DNA from: Molossus alvarezi
Lineage: Eukaryota > Chordata > Mammalia > Chiroptera > Molossidae
NCBI GenBank assembly: GCA_037176705.1
Contig: CM073886.1
Coordinates: forward strand, 89,005,501-89,069,500
DNA length: 64,000 bases
Direction of reading: 5' to 3'
Made by a program: the position numbers and the translations under genes. Under the pieces are notes generated by a model, which worked only from the letters and a program-made list of their open reading frames with translations, made no database searches and had not been told where the DNA came from. Below are positions 1 to 10,410 of the stretch, one piece after another. How positions within the stretch are numbered: the first letter of the stretch is position 1; each line of letters starts with the position of its first letter.

Positions 1-1071
1 CTCTAACATTTACCCCAATATGTGATGAAATGTGGCTAAGAGACATGGCTTATCTAACCCCTGAATGAATGAAAACTATTTTGTCATGTGGTGACTTGAA
101 AGCTGTTTTAAATTTAGAGTAGATTTCACAAAGTGGTGGTTAGGAAAAGCTCTGCACACACACAATAGGTCTTTATCTTGTTTCTCTAGGTCGGTTGTTT
201 TCAAGTATTTACTGCACTGTCCCTGGAGCAGCGGCACTGCTAGAAATGAACATTCTTGAGCTCCGTCCTACTACTGAGTCAGAAACCCAGGGCTTGGGAC
301 ACAGCAGTCCATTATTACACAAGTCACCTAGCTGAAGCCAGTGACTACGCAGTTTAAGAATGATTGCTCTAGAATCTAGAGTCTAGATGGTCTTTTGTTC
401 AGATCCTTAAAGATCTGCTTAAAGGAGATAAGAACATGATGGAAACCATTCTATTCCATGATGAATTTGGGGGAAAATTACAGCCTTTTTTTTTTTTATC
501 ATTGATTATCTTGGAAAAATTCTGACATCAGAATTCTTATGAATAAACAACACAGTGATATTTTAGAAGCAAATCCACATGTCAGTGTGTTCCTATTTAA
601 CATGGAACACGAGGAAGACAGCAAAATCCTACTGAGAGAACCTTGGTCTTGTTTATCTTCCATTACATGTTGTCACACAATATCCCTATATTCCCTATGT
701 GTGTTCATTAGGTTGGACTTACGCTAACGTCAAAGCCCGGAAATCTCAGCACCCACCAACATTAATAAAATAAAAATGTTCTCCAATCATAACTATATCT
801 CTCTTTTAGTAATTCAGAAATATGGTAGGGGATAGAGATGAAAAATTTGGGGCACACGTTGCCAAAGATAACAGAAATCTGCAAATTATCAATTTAGCTA
901 TGTTGGGTCTATATTTTACCGCAAAAGCACTGTGGTGGACAGATATGATCTGAAAAGAGACTCGTGTCCATTTTTAATCATACAAGAAAAATATATCAGC
1001 AGGGATGATGAATAAAGCCATTTTTGTTTCGGAGTAATCTCTGGGATCTTCAGAAAATTTTGAACACATCT
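1..1071. other. Unassigned AT-rich sequence
   Basis: No gene or repeat family recognised. The open frame starting near 539 is 62 codons, has no recognisable domain, and starts in ordinary AT-rich DNA, so it is not called. A short T tract lies near 485-497. Confidence 0.5.
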
Positions 1072-1081
1072 TTTCTTTCAT

Positions 1082-1333
1082 CTTTTTTTTTTTGTAAATT
1101 CTTACCTGAGGATATTTTTCCATTTATTTTCAGACAGAGTGGGAGGGAGGAACAGAGAGAGAAAAAAAACACCAGTGTAAGAGAGACACATCAATTGGTT
1201 GCCTCCTGCATGACCCCATCCAGGGCCGGGAACAGAACCCCAACTGACGTATGTGACCTTGACTGGAGTCAAACCCATGATATTTTGGTGTGCGGGCCGA
1301 CTCTCTGACCGCTGAGTCAAACTAGCCAGGGCC
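1082..1333 (-). mobile_element. Ves-type tRNA-derived SINE (older copy)
   Basis: Read on the minus strand it starts with a 'GCCCTGGCTAGTTTGACTCA' tRNA-like head, continues through a GA/CT-rich linker and ends in a 'CCTCAGGTAAG'-like tail and an A-rich run (T-run at 1083-1093 on the plus strand). A 10-bp direct repeat TTTCTTTCAT flanks it at 1072-1081 and 1334-1343, the footprint expected of L1-driven insertion. Many substitutions relative to other copies here suggest an older insertion. Open frames across it on both strands are accidental. Confidence 0.85.
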
Positions 1334-1343
1334 TTTCTTTCAT

Positions 1344-1869
1344 ATTAAAATAGAGTCTTTTATCTATCTGCTGCAGTTATCTATGTATTTCACAATTTCA
1401 TATCTACAATGTGGACAAGACCGTGTGGGGGACAGTTTGCCTCTGCTTCCCATGGCATCAGCAGGGAAGGCTTGACACGGGGGAGCAGAGGGAGTGAAGG
1501 CTCATTTACTCACATGTCTGATGACTGATCCTAGTTATTGACTGAAGATTTAGCTGGGGTTGTTGGCCAAACACTGTCCCATGTCTTCTTTCTGTGGCCT
1601 GGGCTTCTAAAGGTGAGCATTGGGAGAGACAGCTGGAAAGCCAGACACATTTTGTAGCCCAGCCTCTGAAGTGAAGGCTGGCGAGACTTCGCCACACTGT
1701 GTCAGAGCAATCACCATCGTCCCTGGAATGAGGGGAAGGAACACAGGCCCCCTATTGATGCACTATTGAGTGCAGAGTTTCTAGAAGAGAATGTAGGACC
1801 AGAAATATAACTATGGTCACTTTTGCAAAGTACAGTGTGCCACAGTCCTCTGGTTACAACAATTCACAT
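1344..1869. other. Unassigned sequence
   Basis: No gene or recognised repeat. The 63-codon minus-strand frame at 1506-1697 has no domain signature. Confidence 0.4.
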
Positions 1870-2075
1870 TTCTTTCTCTAGACTAAGAGTGAGCAAGACC
1901 TCAGCTGCTTCCAGCCTCCAGCCATAAAGTCAACCCAGCTTTTCTGAGTATAGCAAAAGAAAGCTAAACCCACTGAGCCCTGCCTAAGCTGCAGATCCAA
2001 GAGTGGAATAAATGTTTTTGTTTAATCCATTACATTTGGACTGGTTTGTTATACAGCAATCAATAAGTGGTACAG
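1870..2075 (+). mobile_element. MaLR-type LTR 3' end (MLT1-like)
   Basis: The right part ('GGAATAAATGTTTTTGTTTA', then a 'GGTTTGTTATACAGCAAT' motif and a terminal TACAG) follows the layout of the 3' end of mammalian MaLR LTRs: an AATAAA signal, a T-rich segment, and a 'TTTGTTA.AGCA' block just before the LTR end. The 5' part is decayed and its boundary is approximate. Family assignment is from memory of consensus features. Confidence 0.5.
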
Positions 2076-3353
2076 ATCCTCAACTTTCCCTCCTGGATAA
2101 ACACAGGTAAGAGGCACCACAGCATTGGAGACACTGCTCAACACAACCAGATGTTTACAATAGAGAGGCTGGGGCTCAAGCTCTAACTCATTCTGTTAGT
2201 CCGGAAAACATTTTGAAATACAAGTAAGTGAGAATTATGTCACAGTGATGACCCTGAATTCACTTGATTTAGACAAAAATAATATGTTACAAATTTTGGT
2301 ACCTCACCTATTGCTTGTGACACACCACACAACTGTGTTACAAGATGCAGATTAAGAGCCGCTGTCCTAGACACTCCAGCAGGTCAGAGTTGCTTTAAAG
2401 GAGTTTAACAAATGATTGCAAAACTAACCAAGGAACACAAAAGCCTGAAGTTAGCTATTTCTGTCTTTCAAGATTAGCCTGCAGTAGCTTGCTGCTGATC
2501 GGACAGGAGCATGTATAAAAGGAATGAGAAATGGAAATATTATCAATAAGCAACTTATTTCTGTTCATGCTGGGAGATGGTGGAGGAACCACCGATCATT
2601 CTCTATCATCAGACACCTGGCCCACTGGGCCAGCTGGATCTTCATACATAAAATGGGCATACTTCCCATCGTGCCCAGTAGAGTTTCAGCATTTCATCTG
2701 ATTTCACATTCTTCCCAGACAAAATTGTCTATAGTAATTTATGTGGTCATTATATTCATAAATAATATGTTCAGAAAATAACTTATGGTGTTATGGGATG
2801 TATTTTGATCTCTGGACAAATTTTTGGAATAATTTCTAAGAGAAGAGATCTGGATAATGTAATTTACATCCAAACAGATATTCCCAATCTGGAATCAAGA
2901 TATGAGAATCATGTTAGCCCTGGATTCATCATGTTACACTCTGTTAGCTGTCCTCCTCTTAACAATCTGACTCCCTGCCAGTTATAACACTACATCTGTT
3001 AGTTACAGCTGGGCAGCAAGTAGAATTTTCACTAAAAGCACTCAACATAGTTTTCCAATGGCTTCCACTGATACTTTAAAGTCAGCTTCTAAGTGCTTTA
3101 TAAAATTAATTTGCTTGCTCAGGATCACATAATTCCTTTATCACAGTAAGCAAGGGAGCTATGGGAAGAAAGTCTTGGCCACCGTTTCTGTTGATTAAGG
3201 GACTTTGTCTTCTATCTAGGCCAGTCGCCTTGCAAAAAATGTTCCAAATTTAATCAAAACATTTTATTGCGTTTTCTAACAGAAAACATGGGTTTTGATA
3301 ATTACGCCATCATACTTTCAGCTTTCATACCATTCATTAAAAACGAAGCCCCA
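2076..3353. other. Unassigned sequence
   Basis: No gene. The segment 2310-2364 ends in AGAGCCGCTG and looks, on the minus strand, like the terminus of a hAT-type element, but no matching second end is visible. The rest is not recognised. Confidence 0.4.
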
Positions 3354-3530
3354 GCCCTGGCTGGTGAGGCTCAGTTGGATGGAGCATCGTCCCATGCACA
3401 AAGGGTGGTCATTTTGATTCTCAGTCAGGGCACATACCCAGAATGTGGGTTCCATCTGACCCCCAGGGTGCATGTGGGAGGCAACCGATTAATGTTTTAT
3501 TCTCACATAGATATTTCTTTCTCTCTCAGA
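3354..3530 (+). mobile_element. Decayed Ves-type SINE (older, TCTCTCAGA-ending copy)
   Basis: It starts 'GCCCTGGCTGGTGAGGCTCA', has the 'GTCAGGGCACATACCCAGAA' block typical of the older Ves-related group, then a 'GGGAGGCAACC' motif and a CT-rich end. No clear target duplication or A-tail remains, consistent with age. Confidence 0.7.
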
Positions 3531-4894
3531 GCCCAAACAGGTTATGATCACTATAATATGGAAAATATGAAACATTAAAATAAGTAGCCTAGCACATGCT
3601 GTTCTTAAAATGAAGCCAAAGTCTTTGATTAAGAAATACATACTTTGCACATATGGGAAGACACTAGCCCTAGTGCTCTGGGCTGGGCTATAAATAAAGA
3701 ATGTATCACATTACAGATAAAAGCAAAACCTGATTTTTCTGTTTGCCCTGAACACCCAAAAGATCATACGGTCAATTCTTGTCTCTGAAGTCTAACACCA
3801 TCAATTATGAAAAGTCGCTCAGTTAGGGATTACTTTTATTTTCATCAGTCTCCATAATCTTGGAAGTGCTATATGTCCAAGTTCATAAGATATATTCTCT
3901 GGCTTGCTCAATGTATCAAGTAGACCTCTATGTGTACATATAGATGTCTGATAATAACACCTACCACCATCTCTCAATATTTTATGAAACAAAAACATAA
4001 TTTGCATTTATAAAGTAGCCCCTATCCCTTTTCCACAGAAACAGGGGTTTTTTGTTTTTGTTTTTTTAAAAGTGCAACATTCCTGTGAGGCAGATCCCTG
4101 CCAATTGCCTACTACATTCATCATATTAAGTGAACTTCCAACAGAGGGAAGTGACTTTGGACATGACTGGGATGCTCTCCAGGCTTTATCATCTACTTGC
4201 TTAATTCCAAAGGACTGTAGCTCTGAAGATCGCTGACCATAACTGGCCTCTATCTCATTTTTTAGGATCAGTGAAGAGATGTAAATTTGGAACGTCCTAT
4301 TGGTCATGGTGACTAAAATGAAAGTTGATAAATGTAAACTGGGTGCAAAGTTTTGAGGGCTGGACCACGGCGTTGGGGAAGCATGCTATGTCTGGTGTGG
4401 CCTCGCGTTCCTCTGGCCCTGTGATCTGTGCTGGGTGGACTCAAACCCACTCTGCAGCTACGCAGGCTGGCCCCTGGGTTTAACAATGGGGTGCCTGGGA
4501 GGCTGAGCCTGTGCTCCTGGCGCTGCAGCTGCTCCCAGCTCAGTGTGGGGCCAACCAGGCAATGGACGTCAACACGAGGAATTTCACAGTGTGGAGGTTC
4601 TTCTAAGTGAATCTCTGTAAGAAATCTTGCTCAGAAAGCTCAAGTTTAGGTAACTTTGTAATGAAATACAAGAATCAAAAACTAATAAATTTTCATTGGC
4701 TTCATTAATTTCTAACTGTGGAACAGTGAAAGCCATCAACAATAATTAGCTAGCATGTAGGTAGGCAGAGAGCAAGTGGGACCACATTGAATGGCCATAT
4801 TGCTCTCTCTTCTTGGCAAAATATCAACTGCCTGTCTCTAAACCTCTCTAGTTCCTGGGTTTAAACAGTGGCTATTTCCCAAAGGTTTGGAGCT
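3531..4894. other. Unassigned sequence with a GC-rich patch at about 4350-4600
   Basis: No gene recognised. Most of it is AT-rich. The patch 4350-4600 is clearly more GC-rich and carries several CpGs (CACGGCG, CTCGCG, GACGTC, ACACGAG). It could be a decayed LTR or a small regulatory patch. I could not match it to a family. Confidence 0.4.
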
Positions 4895-5000
4895 TCTGGA
4901 ATGAGCCTCCTTTAGGGGCAGAGATTGTACTGTTATATCCCTAGACATACAGGACCTAGCAAAACTGTTCTGTAGATAGTAAAAGAATAAAGCAATTGTA
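4895..5000 (+). mobile_element. L2 LINE 3' end fragment
   Basis: The motif series 'GGCAGAGATTGTACTGTTAT', 'ATCCCTAGACATACAGGACC' and 'GTAGATAGTAAAAGAATAAA' follows the L2 3' terminus (a 'GGGCAGGGA..TTTGTCT' block, 'TATCCCCAGCGCCTAG', then 'ACATAGTAGGTGCTCAATAA'). Ancient and diverged, with soft ends. Confidence 0.5.
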
Positions 5001-5550
5001 GACAGACAATTTAGTGTGTAAACCTGCTTTGAGGTCCTCCTAATGTTATAGAGCCTGTTCCTTAAATTTATGTTTATGATTCTCTAATGTGCTTTCGAAT
5101 AGTAATTGTTTAATCAATATGTTATTATTATCTGTAGGGAAACAATTAGAGGGCATTGGGACTACCATCCTCCCCATCCAAAAATCTTGTCATTCATAGT
5201 AAAAGGGTGAAGAGTTAAAAAGGCCTTTCTCCTGGGATAGCAGAGTTGAACTACAAGTTGCCGTCTTGTCCAACAGCTACGTGAATGGAAGAAAATGCCG
5301 CTAAAGAAGAAATAGCACAAACACAACGCTGGGGAGATTCACTGTTCCCGAAGTCAGTCTTTCCAGAAGCATGCGCCACAGTCCTGCCTTTCTCTAATCA
5401 CAGCGACAAGCATCAGCTCCAGAGGGATCATAACACCTTAGAGTCTAGAGCTCGTTCCACAAAGAACATGCAATACTGTCTATGCATCTACTGACACATG
5501 TGGCTGGTGTAGATGGAGGAATCATAACGGTGGTCAAGAAATCTCCTTTT

Positions 5551-5700
5551 CTTAAATTAATTAATTAATTAATTAACTAATTTTTATTACAGATGTTTCT
5601 CCTTTTTCCCCCATTGACACTCTCCTCCCCCTCCCTCCCCGCCCTGCCCCCAGCTTTGTTGTCCATGTTTATTGGTTATGCACACATGCATATAAGTTCT
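5551..5700 (-). mobile_element. 5'-truncated bat L1 insertion (3' end only, 150 bp)
   Basis: On the minus strand it is the bat L1 3' end: a 'GAACTTATATGCATGTGTGC' segment, a G-rich stretch, 'GGAGAAACATCTGTAATAAA', and an AT-rich tail (TTAATTAATT). A perfect 18-bp target duplication, GTCAAGAAATCTCCTTTT, sits at 5533-5550 and 5701-5718, so the ends are exact. Extreme 5' truncation is usual for L1. The intact duplication implies a fairly recent insertion. Confidence 0.93.
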
Positions 5701-6197
5701 GTCAAGAAATCTCCTTTTTAAAAAAACTGTTGCCAAAAAGAATGCCACATCTTAGAGGAGACCGGAGACCTTTGTGAACTGGGACCCAAGCAGCCAGAGA
5801 AGGATGGCCCAGGGAAACACATTCCTAGGAGAGCTCAGAGGAGCATACCAGCGAGCAAAGCACCGGAGGGGAATCCCAGCACGGATCACCAAGTGTAAAA
5901 TCTATACGACAAAGACATCATCGTGTCTTTTTCACACTATTCAAAATATTGTATATAGAAAATCCAATATGCAAATATATGAGATGCAAAAGGAAGAGGA
6001 ATAATATAAAAAGTAATTGCAACTAGAGCAGCCACCGTAGCCAAGGCTGAACGCATCGACTTGAGGAGCTCCCGTCACCCCCATGTTCATAGAAGAGACA
6101 CAACTATTACAAGAAAGCCATCCTGATGAGGACCAGAGGGGTGAAGAAGGATGCCCCAACCAGGAGCAGCAATAGTGGGTTGAGGATTTTGCCAATC

Positions 6198-6227
6198 TGT
6201 GTGTGTGTGTGTGGGGGGGGGGGGGGG
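6198..6227. repeat. (TG)n followed by a 15-G tract
   Basis: About eight TG units run directly into fifteen consecutive Gs (6213-6227). Length is likely to vary between individuals and to be error-prone in sequencing. Confidence 0.95.
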
Positions 6228-6320
6228 ATGTAAGTTCAGAGAGAGTAAATCTACATAATGTGCTTATATATGTACCCACTCAATTATAGTTAATTTGCCT
6301 TTATTAAAAATAAATAAATA

Positions 6321-6527
6321 GCCTGGTCAGTGTGGCTCGGTGGATTGAGTGTCATCCCATGGACTGAGAGGTCCCCGTTTAATGCCCAGTCAGGGCACAT
6401 GCCCTGGTTGCGGGTTTGATCCCCAGTAAGGGGCGTGCAGGAGGCAGCTGATCCATATTTCTCTCTCACATGGATGTTTCTATCTCTCTCCTAAAAATCA
6501 ATAAAAACATAAAATAAATAAATAAAC
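6321..6527 (+). mobile_element. Ves-type SINE, 'AAAATCAATAAA' tail group
   Basis: Head 'GCCTGGTCAGTGTGGCTCGG', then 'GTCAGGGCACATGCCCTGGT', 'GATCCCCAGTAAGGGGCGTG', a CT-rich linker and 'CTAAAAATCAATAAAAACAT'. Flanking AAATAAATA-type repeats (about 6307-6320 and 6511-6525) may be the target duplication but merge with the A-rich tail. Confidence 0.88.
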
Positions 6528-8189
6528 AAACTGGATCGGTATGCGTATGTATGTGTCTCTGTGGGTAGATGGCTCTTACATAATGGATTGATAGCTTTTA
6601 CTTCTGGATTTCTTCAGAGAGGGAGTCTGTCAACTTGGATAAGTGTCTCAAACTTTTCATGCATATCCCTCTCACCCAGCAAATGGAGTCAGCTGGGCAA
6701 GCTCAAGAATACCCAAGGACAAGCCGTATCACAAGTTGCCCACCTTCAATGCCTGGAAACCACAGATTCTGTCTCGAGACTCAGGTGCCTCGCTTTGGCC
6801 TAAATTCCTCTCAGGCCCACCTACCCAGTTCTATTAGGTTTTGAGCACAGCTGGTGGGTAGATCAGGGAATGGCTAAAACACACTTTTAACGTGTTCAAA
6901 CCAAGTGTGTTTTATTTAATGAGATACCTCTATCCATTCCATGAGAATGTTGGGAGTACTCTCTTTCTAGTCTTAAAAATACCACTTAATTTATTTATTC
7001 CATGAAAGAACTGGTTTTCCTCCCACACAATGACTCAAGTAAACGATTCCCAGGGTTTTATAGTACACAATACTGTAAATTAGAAAATAATCAGGGCAGC
7101 TAAGTTATTAATTAATTTTGCTAAGCAAGCACATAAAAATGTTCTCAATGATTACTCCATCTTATAATTTTTTCAAAATGCTATTTTAAACACAGAAAAA
7201 TAAGAAGATTATAGTCTTAATATACAAACAAGAAAATTTAACATAGATTTATAAAAATGAACTTTGTACTTCATTTTCCTGGTTTTACTTAATTTGTTAT
7301 GTAAGTAAATTTAAACCATGTTGAGACTCACTGGTTTAAACTGAAGAGAGATTTCCCTCTCCGGTAGAGGATAAAAGCACAGAGACAGGAAGGCTTCGGA
7401 ACGAGTAGATTTTATGTTTCCCTGAAGAGTTTAATGAAAAAGATATTAGAATGAGAAATAAACATCAGCCAGTCTGGACAACTGAGGATCATTACAGAGC
7501 TATGCCTTTCTTCTCTGCTGTTTTATTTATAGACATTTACAGAACATCAACAGAGCATCTACCCTACCCTGAACGTACTAATTTGACCCAGAAACACTCT
7601 CATACAAATAGGTACACAAGATATTAATATTGGACACCTAAACCCCTCCCAGATTGGTTTCCATATTTAAAACGAGACTCACATTTAATAAACACATTTT
7701 TCAGCTCGTTAATGGTTGCCCCATTTCGCGTACCCTTTGCACATGAGACAGAACACTGTGTTCTTCACAAGATAGTTTCAGCTAAGCACACGCTGGCATT
7801 GAGTTATCATGCTGACTTAATTCACTTCTGCAGCTCTTGCATCAGTCAAGCCAGAAGGGTATAATTAGAAGGAAGACGTTCTTAAGTATTAAAAGTGTAA
7901 TCATGGCAAACCAGGTCGAGGAGAAATGAGTACCAGTATGGACAGCTTCCATCAAGCAGGCGTCGAGGTAAATTCCCAGGACGCCAAACCATTAGGCGGA
8001 ACTTTAGAGAGACCATGAACATTTACCACGAACATTTTCTTTCAGTATTTCCAGCACGGGTCCCTGAAATTAGTTCAAATTGTCTTCTGAGGTAAGTTAC
8101 TCCTGGTATAATCTATTTGTTCTCTCTATTGGTATATTTTCTTATTTCAAATAAGTTATTTCTGCGTTTGTTTCCAGTTTGAATTATTC
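6528..8189. other. Unassigned, mostly repeat-free sequence
   Basis: No gene or clear repeat. Overlapping open frames at 6561-6844 cover the same bases in three frames and show no domain or codon preference. AT-rich, with homopolymer-poor unique texture from about 7330 to 8080. Confidence 0.4.
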
Positions 8190-8608
8190 TATTTTTTTAA
8201 TTAATTTATTTATTTTTGTTACAGATGTTTCTCCTTCCCCCCCCCCACTGATTCTCCCCTCCCTCTCCCTCCCTGCCCTGTCCCCAGCTTTGTTGTCCAT
8301 GTCCATTGTTCATGCACACATGCATATAAGTTCTGTGGTTTATCTCTCCCCCACCACCCCCTCTTCTGGGGATTGTCAGTCTGTATCCCACTTCCACGTC
8401 TCTGGGAATACCCCATTCCTCAGACTGTTATGTTCATTATATTCCACAAATAAGTGAGATCATATGATACTTGTCTTTCTCTGTTTGGCTTGTTTTGCTT
8501 AGGATGACACTTTCCAGGTCCCTCCATGTCGTCTCAAAGGATAGGAGATCTTTCTTTCTTACAGCTGCATAGTACTCCATTGTGTATATGTACCACAGCT
8601 TTTTTATC
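8190..8608 (-). mobile_element. 5'-truncated bat L1 3' end
   Basis: On the minus strand it reads through the conserved mammalian L1 3' region ('TGGTACATATACACAATGGA', 'GTACTATGCAGC', 'ACATGGAGGGACCTGGAAAG', 'ATATGATCTCACTTATTTGT'), then the same terminal block as 5551-5700 and an AT-rich tail. The target duplication is imperfect (TTGAATTATT near 8180 against TTGATTATT near 8611). The small frames at 8179-8457 are L1 untranslated sequence. Confidence 0.88.
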
Positions 8609-9143
8609 CTTGATTATTGAAAGATTACTTTTGTGACATGTTCCGCGAGGGTTTTTCCTTCATTCTAACTCACTGGTTTTACTTATCTTTGTTAGAGAAG
8701 AAGATATACTGGCTACATTATGTCAATAAGACTTTACAGATGAAGCTTCCTGAATCTTCAAGAGTCCTGGCTTTACCCACAGACCCCTCTACTGACCCAG
8801 TGCCATGAAGAAATAGGGGGACCTTCTGTTCAGCCATACTGTGAGAACCCAGGGTTGCCCGTGTTCACGGGGCTCAGTGACATGGAACACCAGCACTCTG
8901 ACCTTTACTTCCAGCTCCCACCAAAAACCCAGCAGAGGACTTCTAGCTGAGATAGTGCAGAAAGTTAGCCACAGACAGAATAAAATGTAGCTAAATTCTG
9001 CTCTTAAAAAGCATTCAGAAATGCTGAAAGAAAAGGCATGGAAGAATAATAAGGAGGAATTAACCAATCCACAGTTCCAGAGTAGGACTTTTTTAAGTCC
9101 TCTATCAGGCAAAGGAAAAACTTGAACTATGTAAGATTTAAAT
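8609..9143. other. Unassigned sequence
   Basis: No recognised repeat. The 107-codon minus-strand frame at 8789-9112 has no recognisable domain or supporting context. Confidence 0.4.
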
Positions 9144-9159
9144 TAAAAATTAGCAAGAC

Positions 9160-9391
9160 ATTGCCAGGCTGGGGCTCAGTGGATTGAGCATCCTCCCATG
9201 GACTGAGAGGTCCCAGTTTGATTCCTGGTCAGGGCATATGCCCAGGTTGTGGGCTCGATCCCCAGTGTGGGGGTTGGAGGGAAATGCAGGAGACAGCCAA
9301 TCAATGTTTCTGTTTCACATTAATGTTTCTATCTCTCTCTCTCCCTTCCTCTCTCTCTAAAAAAATCAATAAAAACATATTTTAGAAGAAA
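9160..9391 (+). mobile_element. Ves-type SINE, 'AAAATCAATAAA' tail group
   Basis: Head 'GCCAGGCTGGGGCTCAGTGG', central 'GGTCAGGGCATATGCCCAGG', a CT repeat and 'AAAAAATCAATAAAAACATA' tail. A near-perfect duplication, TAAAAATTAGCAAGAC at 9144-9159 and TAAAAATTAGCAAAAC at 9392-9407, marks the insertion. Confidence 0.9.
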
Positions 9392-9864
9392 TAAAAATTA
9401 GCAAAACGTAGACATACTTATCTTTAGAACAATCATGCAATAAACATTTTTTTTTTCAATTTATGTGGACACTGTATCACAAACCAGGCCACAAAGGAAA
9501 TCTGCAACGTGTCACACAGTCTATGTAATAAAGACTATACCAGACAATAAAATTTAGATGAAAATTAATAATTAAATTATAAATATATTTGAAGACCTGA
9601 AATGTGCTCCTAAATAACACCTTGGCTAAAGAAGAAATTAAGGGGTGGGTGAATGATAATGAACATTCCACTCCAGTGTAGCTGAAGTGGTATGTAGAAA
9701 AAAATCGCTAACTTCTTTCTAAGGTAGAGTGTAATGAAGGAAGAATTACAAAATTCCAAATATTCCAAGAGATTAATAATGACAACCTTTGAACTCCTAT
9801 ACAATGTCTGATGTCCTATCAGATACTCTCACCTCTACTTGGTGCTGTTTTAGTAACCATGTTG

Positions 9865-9980
9865 GTGTTGAGTGAGATCATGAACCCAGAAGTCAGATGG
9901 CATGGGTTTAATTTCCACCCGTCCAGTTGAATGACTAAGAGCAAGTTATTTAGCTTCCTAAGCTTCATAGTTTTCATCTA
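9865..9980 (+). mobile_element. MIR SINE fragment
   Basis: It contains a diverged 'TGACTAAGAGCAAGTTATTT' / 'AGCTTCCTAAGCTTCA' core matching the conserved MIR core ('TGTGACCTTGGGCAAGTTA' then 'CTCTGAGCCTCAGTTTCC'). Ancient, so ends are soft. Confidence 0.6.
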
Positions 9981-9984
9981 AATT

Positions 9985-10410
9985 GTTGTAGTTATTCTGT
10001 ATTTTTTTGCTCTTTAATATAAATGTAAGAATCAGCTTGTGTACATGTAAATAAAATCCTGCTGGGATTCTAGTAGGAATTCCGTTAAGTCTCTAGATAA
10101 CTTTGGGGACAATGGGCATCTCTACTGTGTTAAGATTTCTAGTCCATAAATACGGTATGCTTTCTACTACTTAGGTTTTTTTGATCATTTCTTTTCTCAA
10201 TATTTTGTGTTTTAAATATAAAAACCTTGTACATATATTTTAGACTTATACTTAAGTATTTCATATTTTTATTCTGTTGTAAATGGTAATATATTTAAAT
10301 TGGTTTCCAAATTTTTACTGCTCATAGACATACAATTGATTTTTATATGTTGACTTCATATCCAATAACCTTGCTAAACTCACTTATTAGTGTACATGAG
10401 AGAGTTTCAA
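9985..10410 (-). mobile_element. Ancient L1 ORF2 fragment (pseudogenised)
   Basis: On the minus strand this follows the L1 ORF2 reverse-transcriptase region. On the plus strand, 'GATTCTAGTAGGAATTCCGT', 'GTCCATAAATACGGTATGCT', 'TTGTAAATGGTAATATATTT' and 'CCAATAACCTTGCTAAACTC' are in the order expected of antisense L1. No frame is open across it, so it is dead. Confidence 0.8.

Noticed and set aside
707..740. TTAGGTTGG resembling a mariner terminal repeat
   Set aside because: Only about nine bases match and the following sequence diverges at once. No partner end.
2310..2364. Possible hAT terminus (minus strand CAGCGGCTCTTAATCTG)
   Set aside because: Only one end is visible, with no 8-bp duplication or internal match. 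Recorded but not called as an element.
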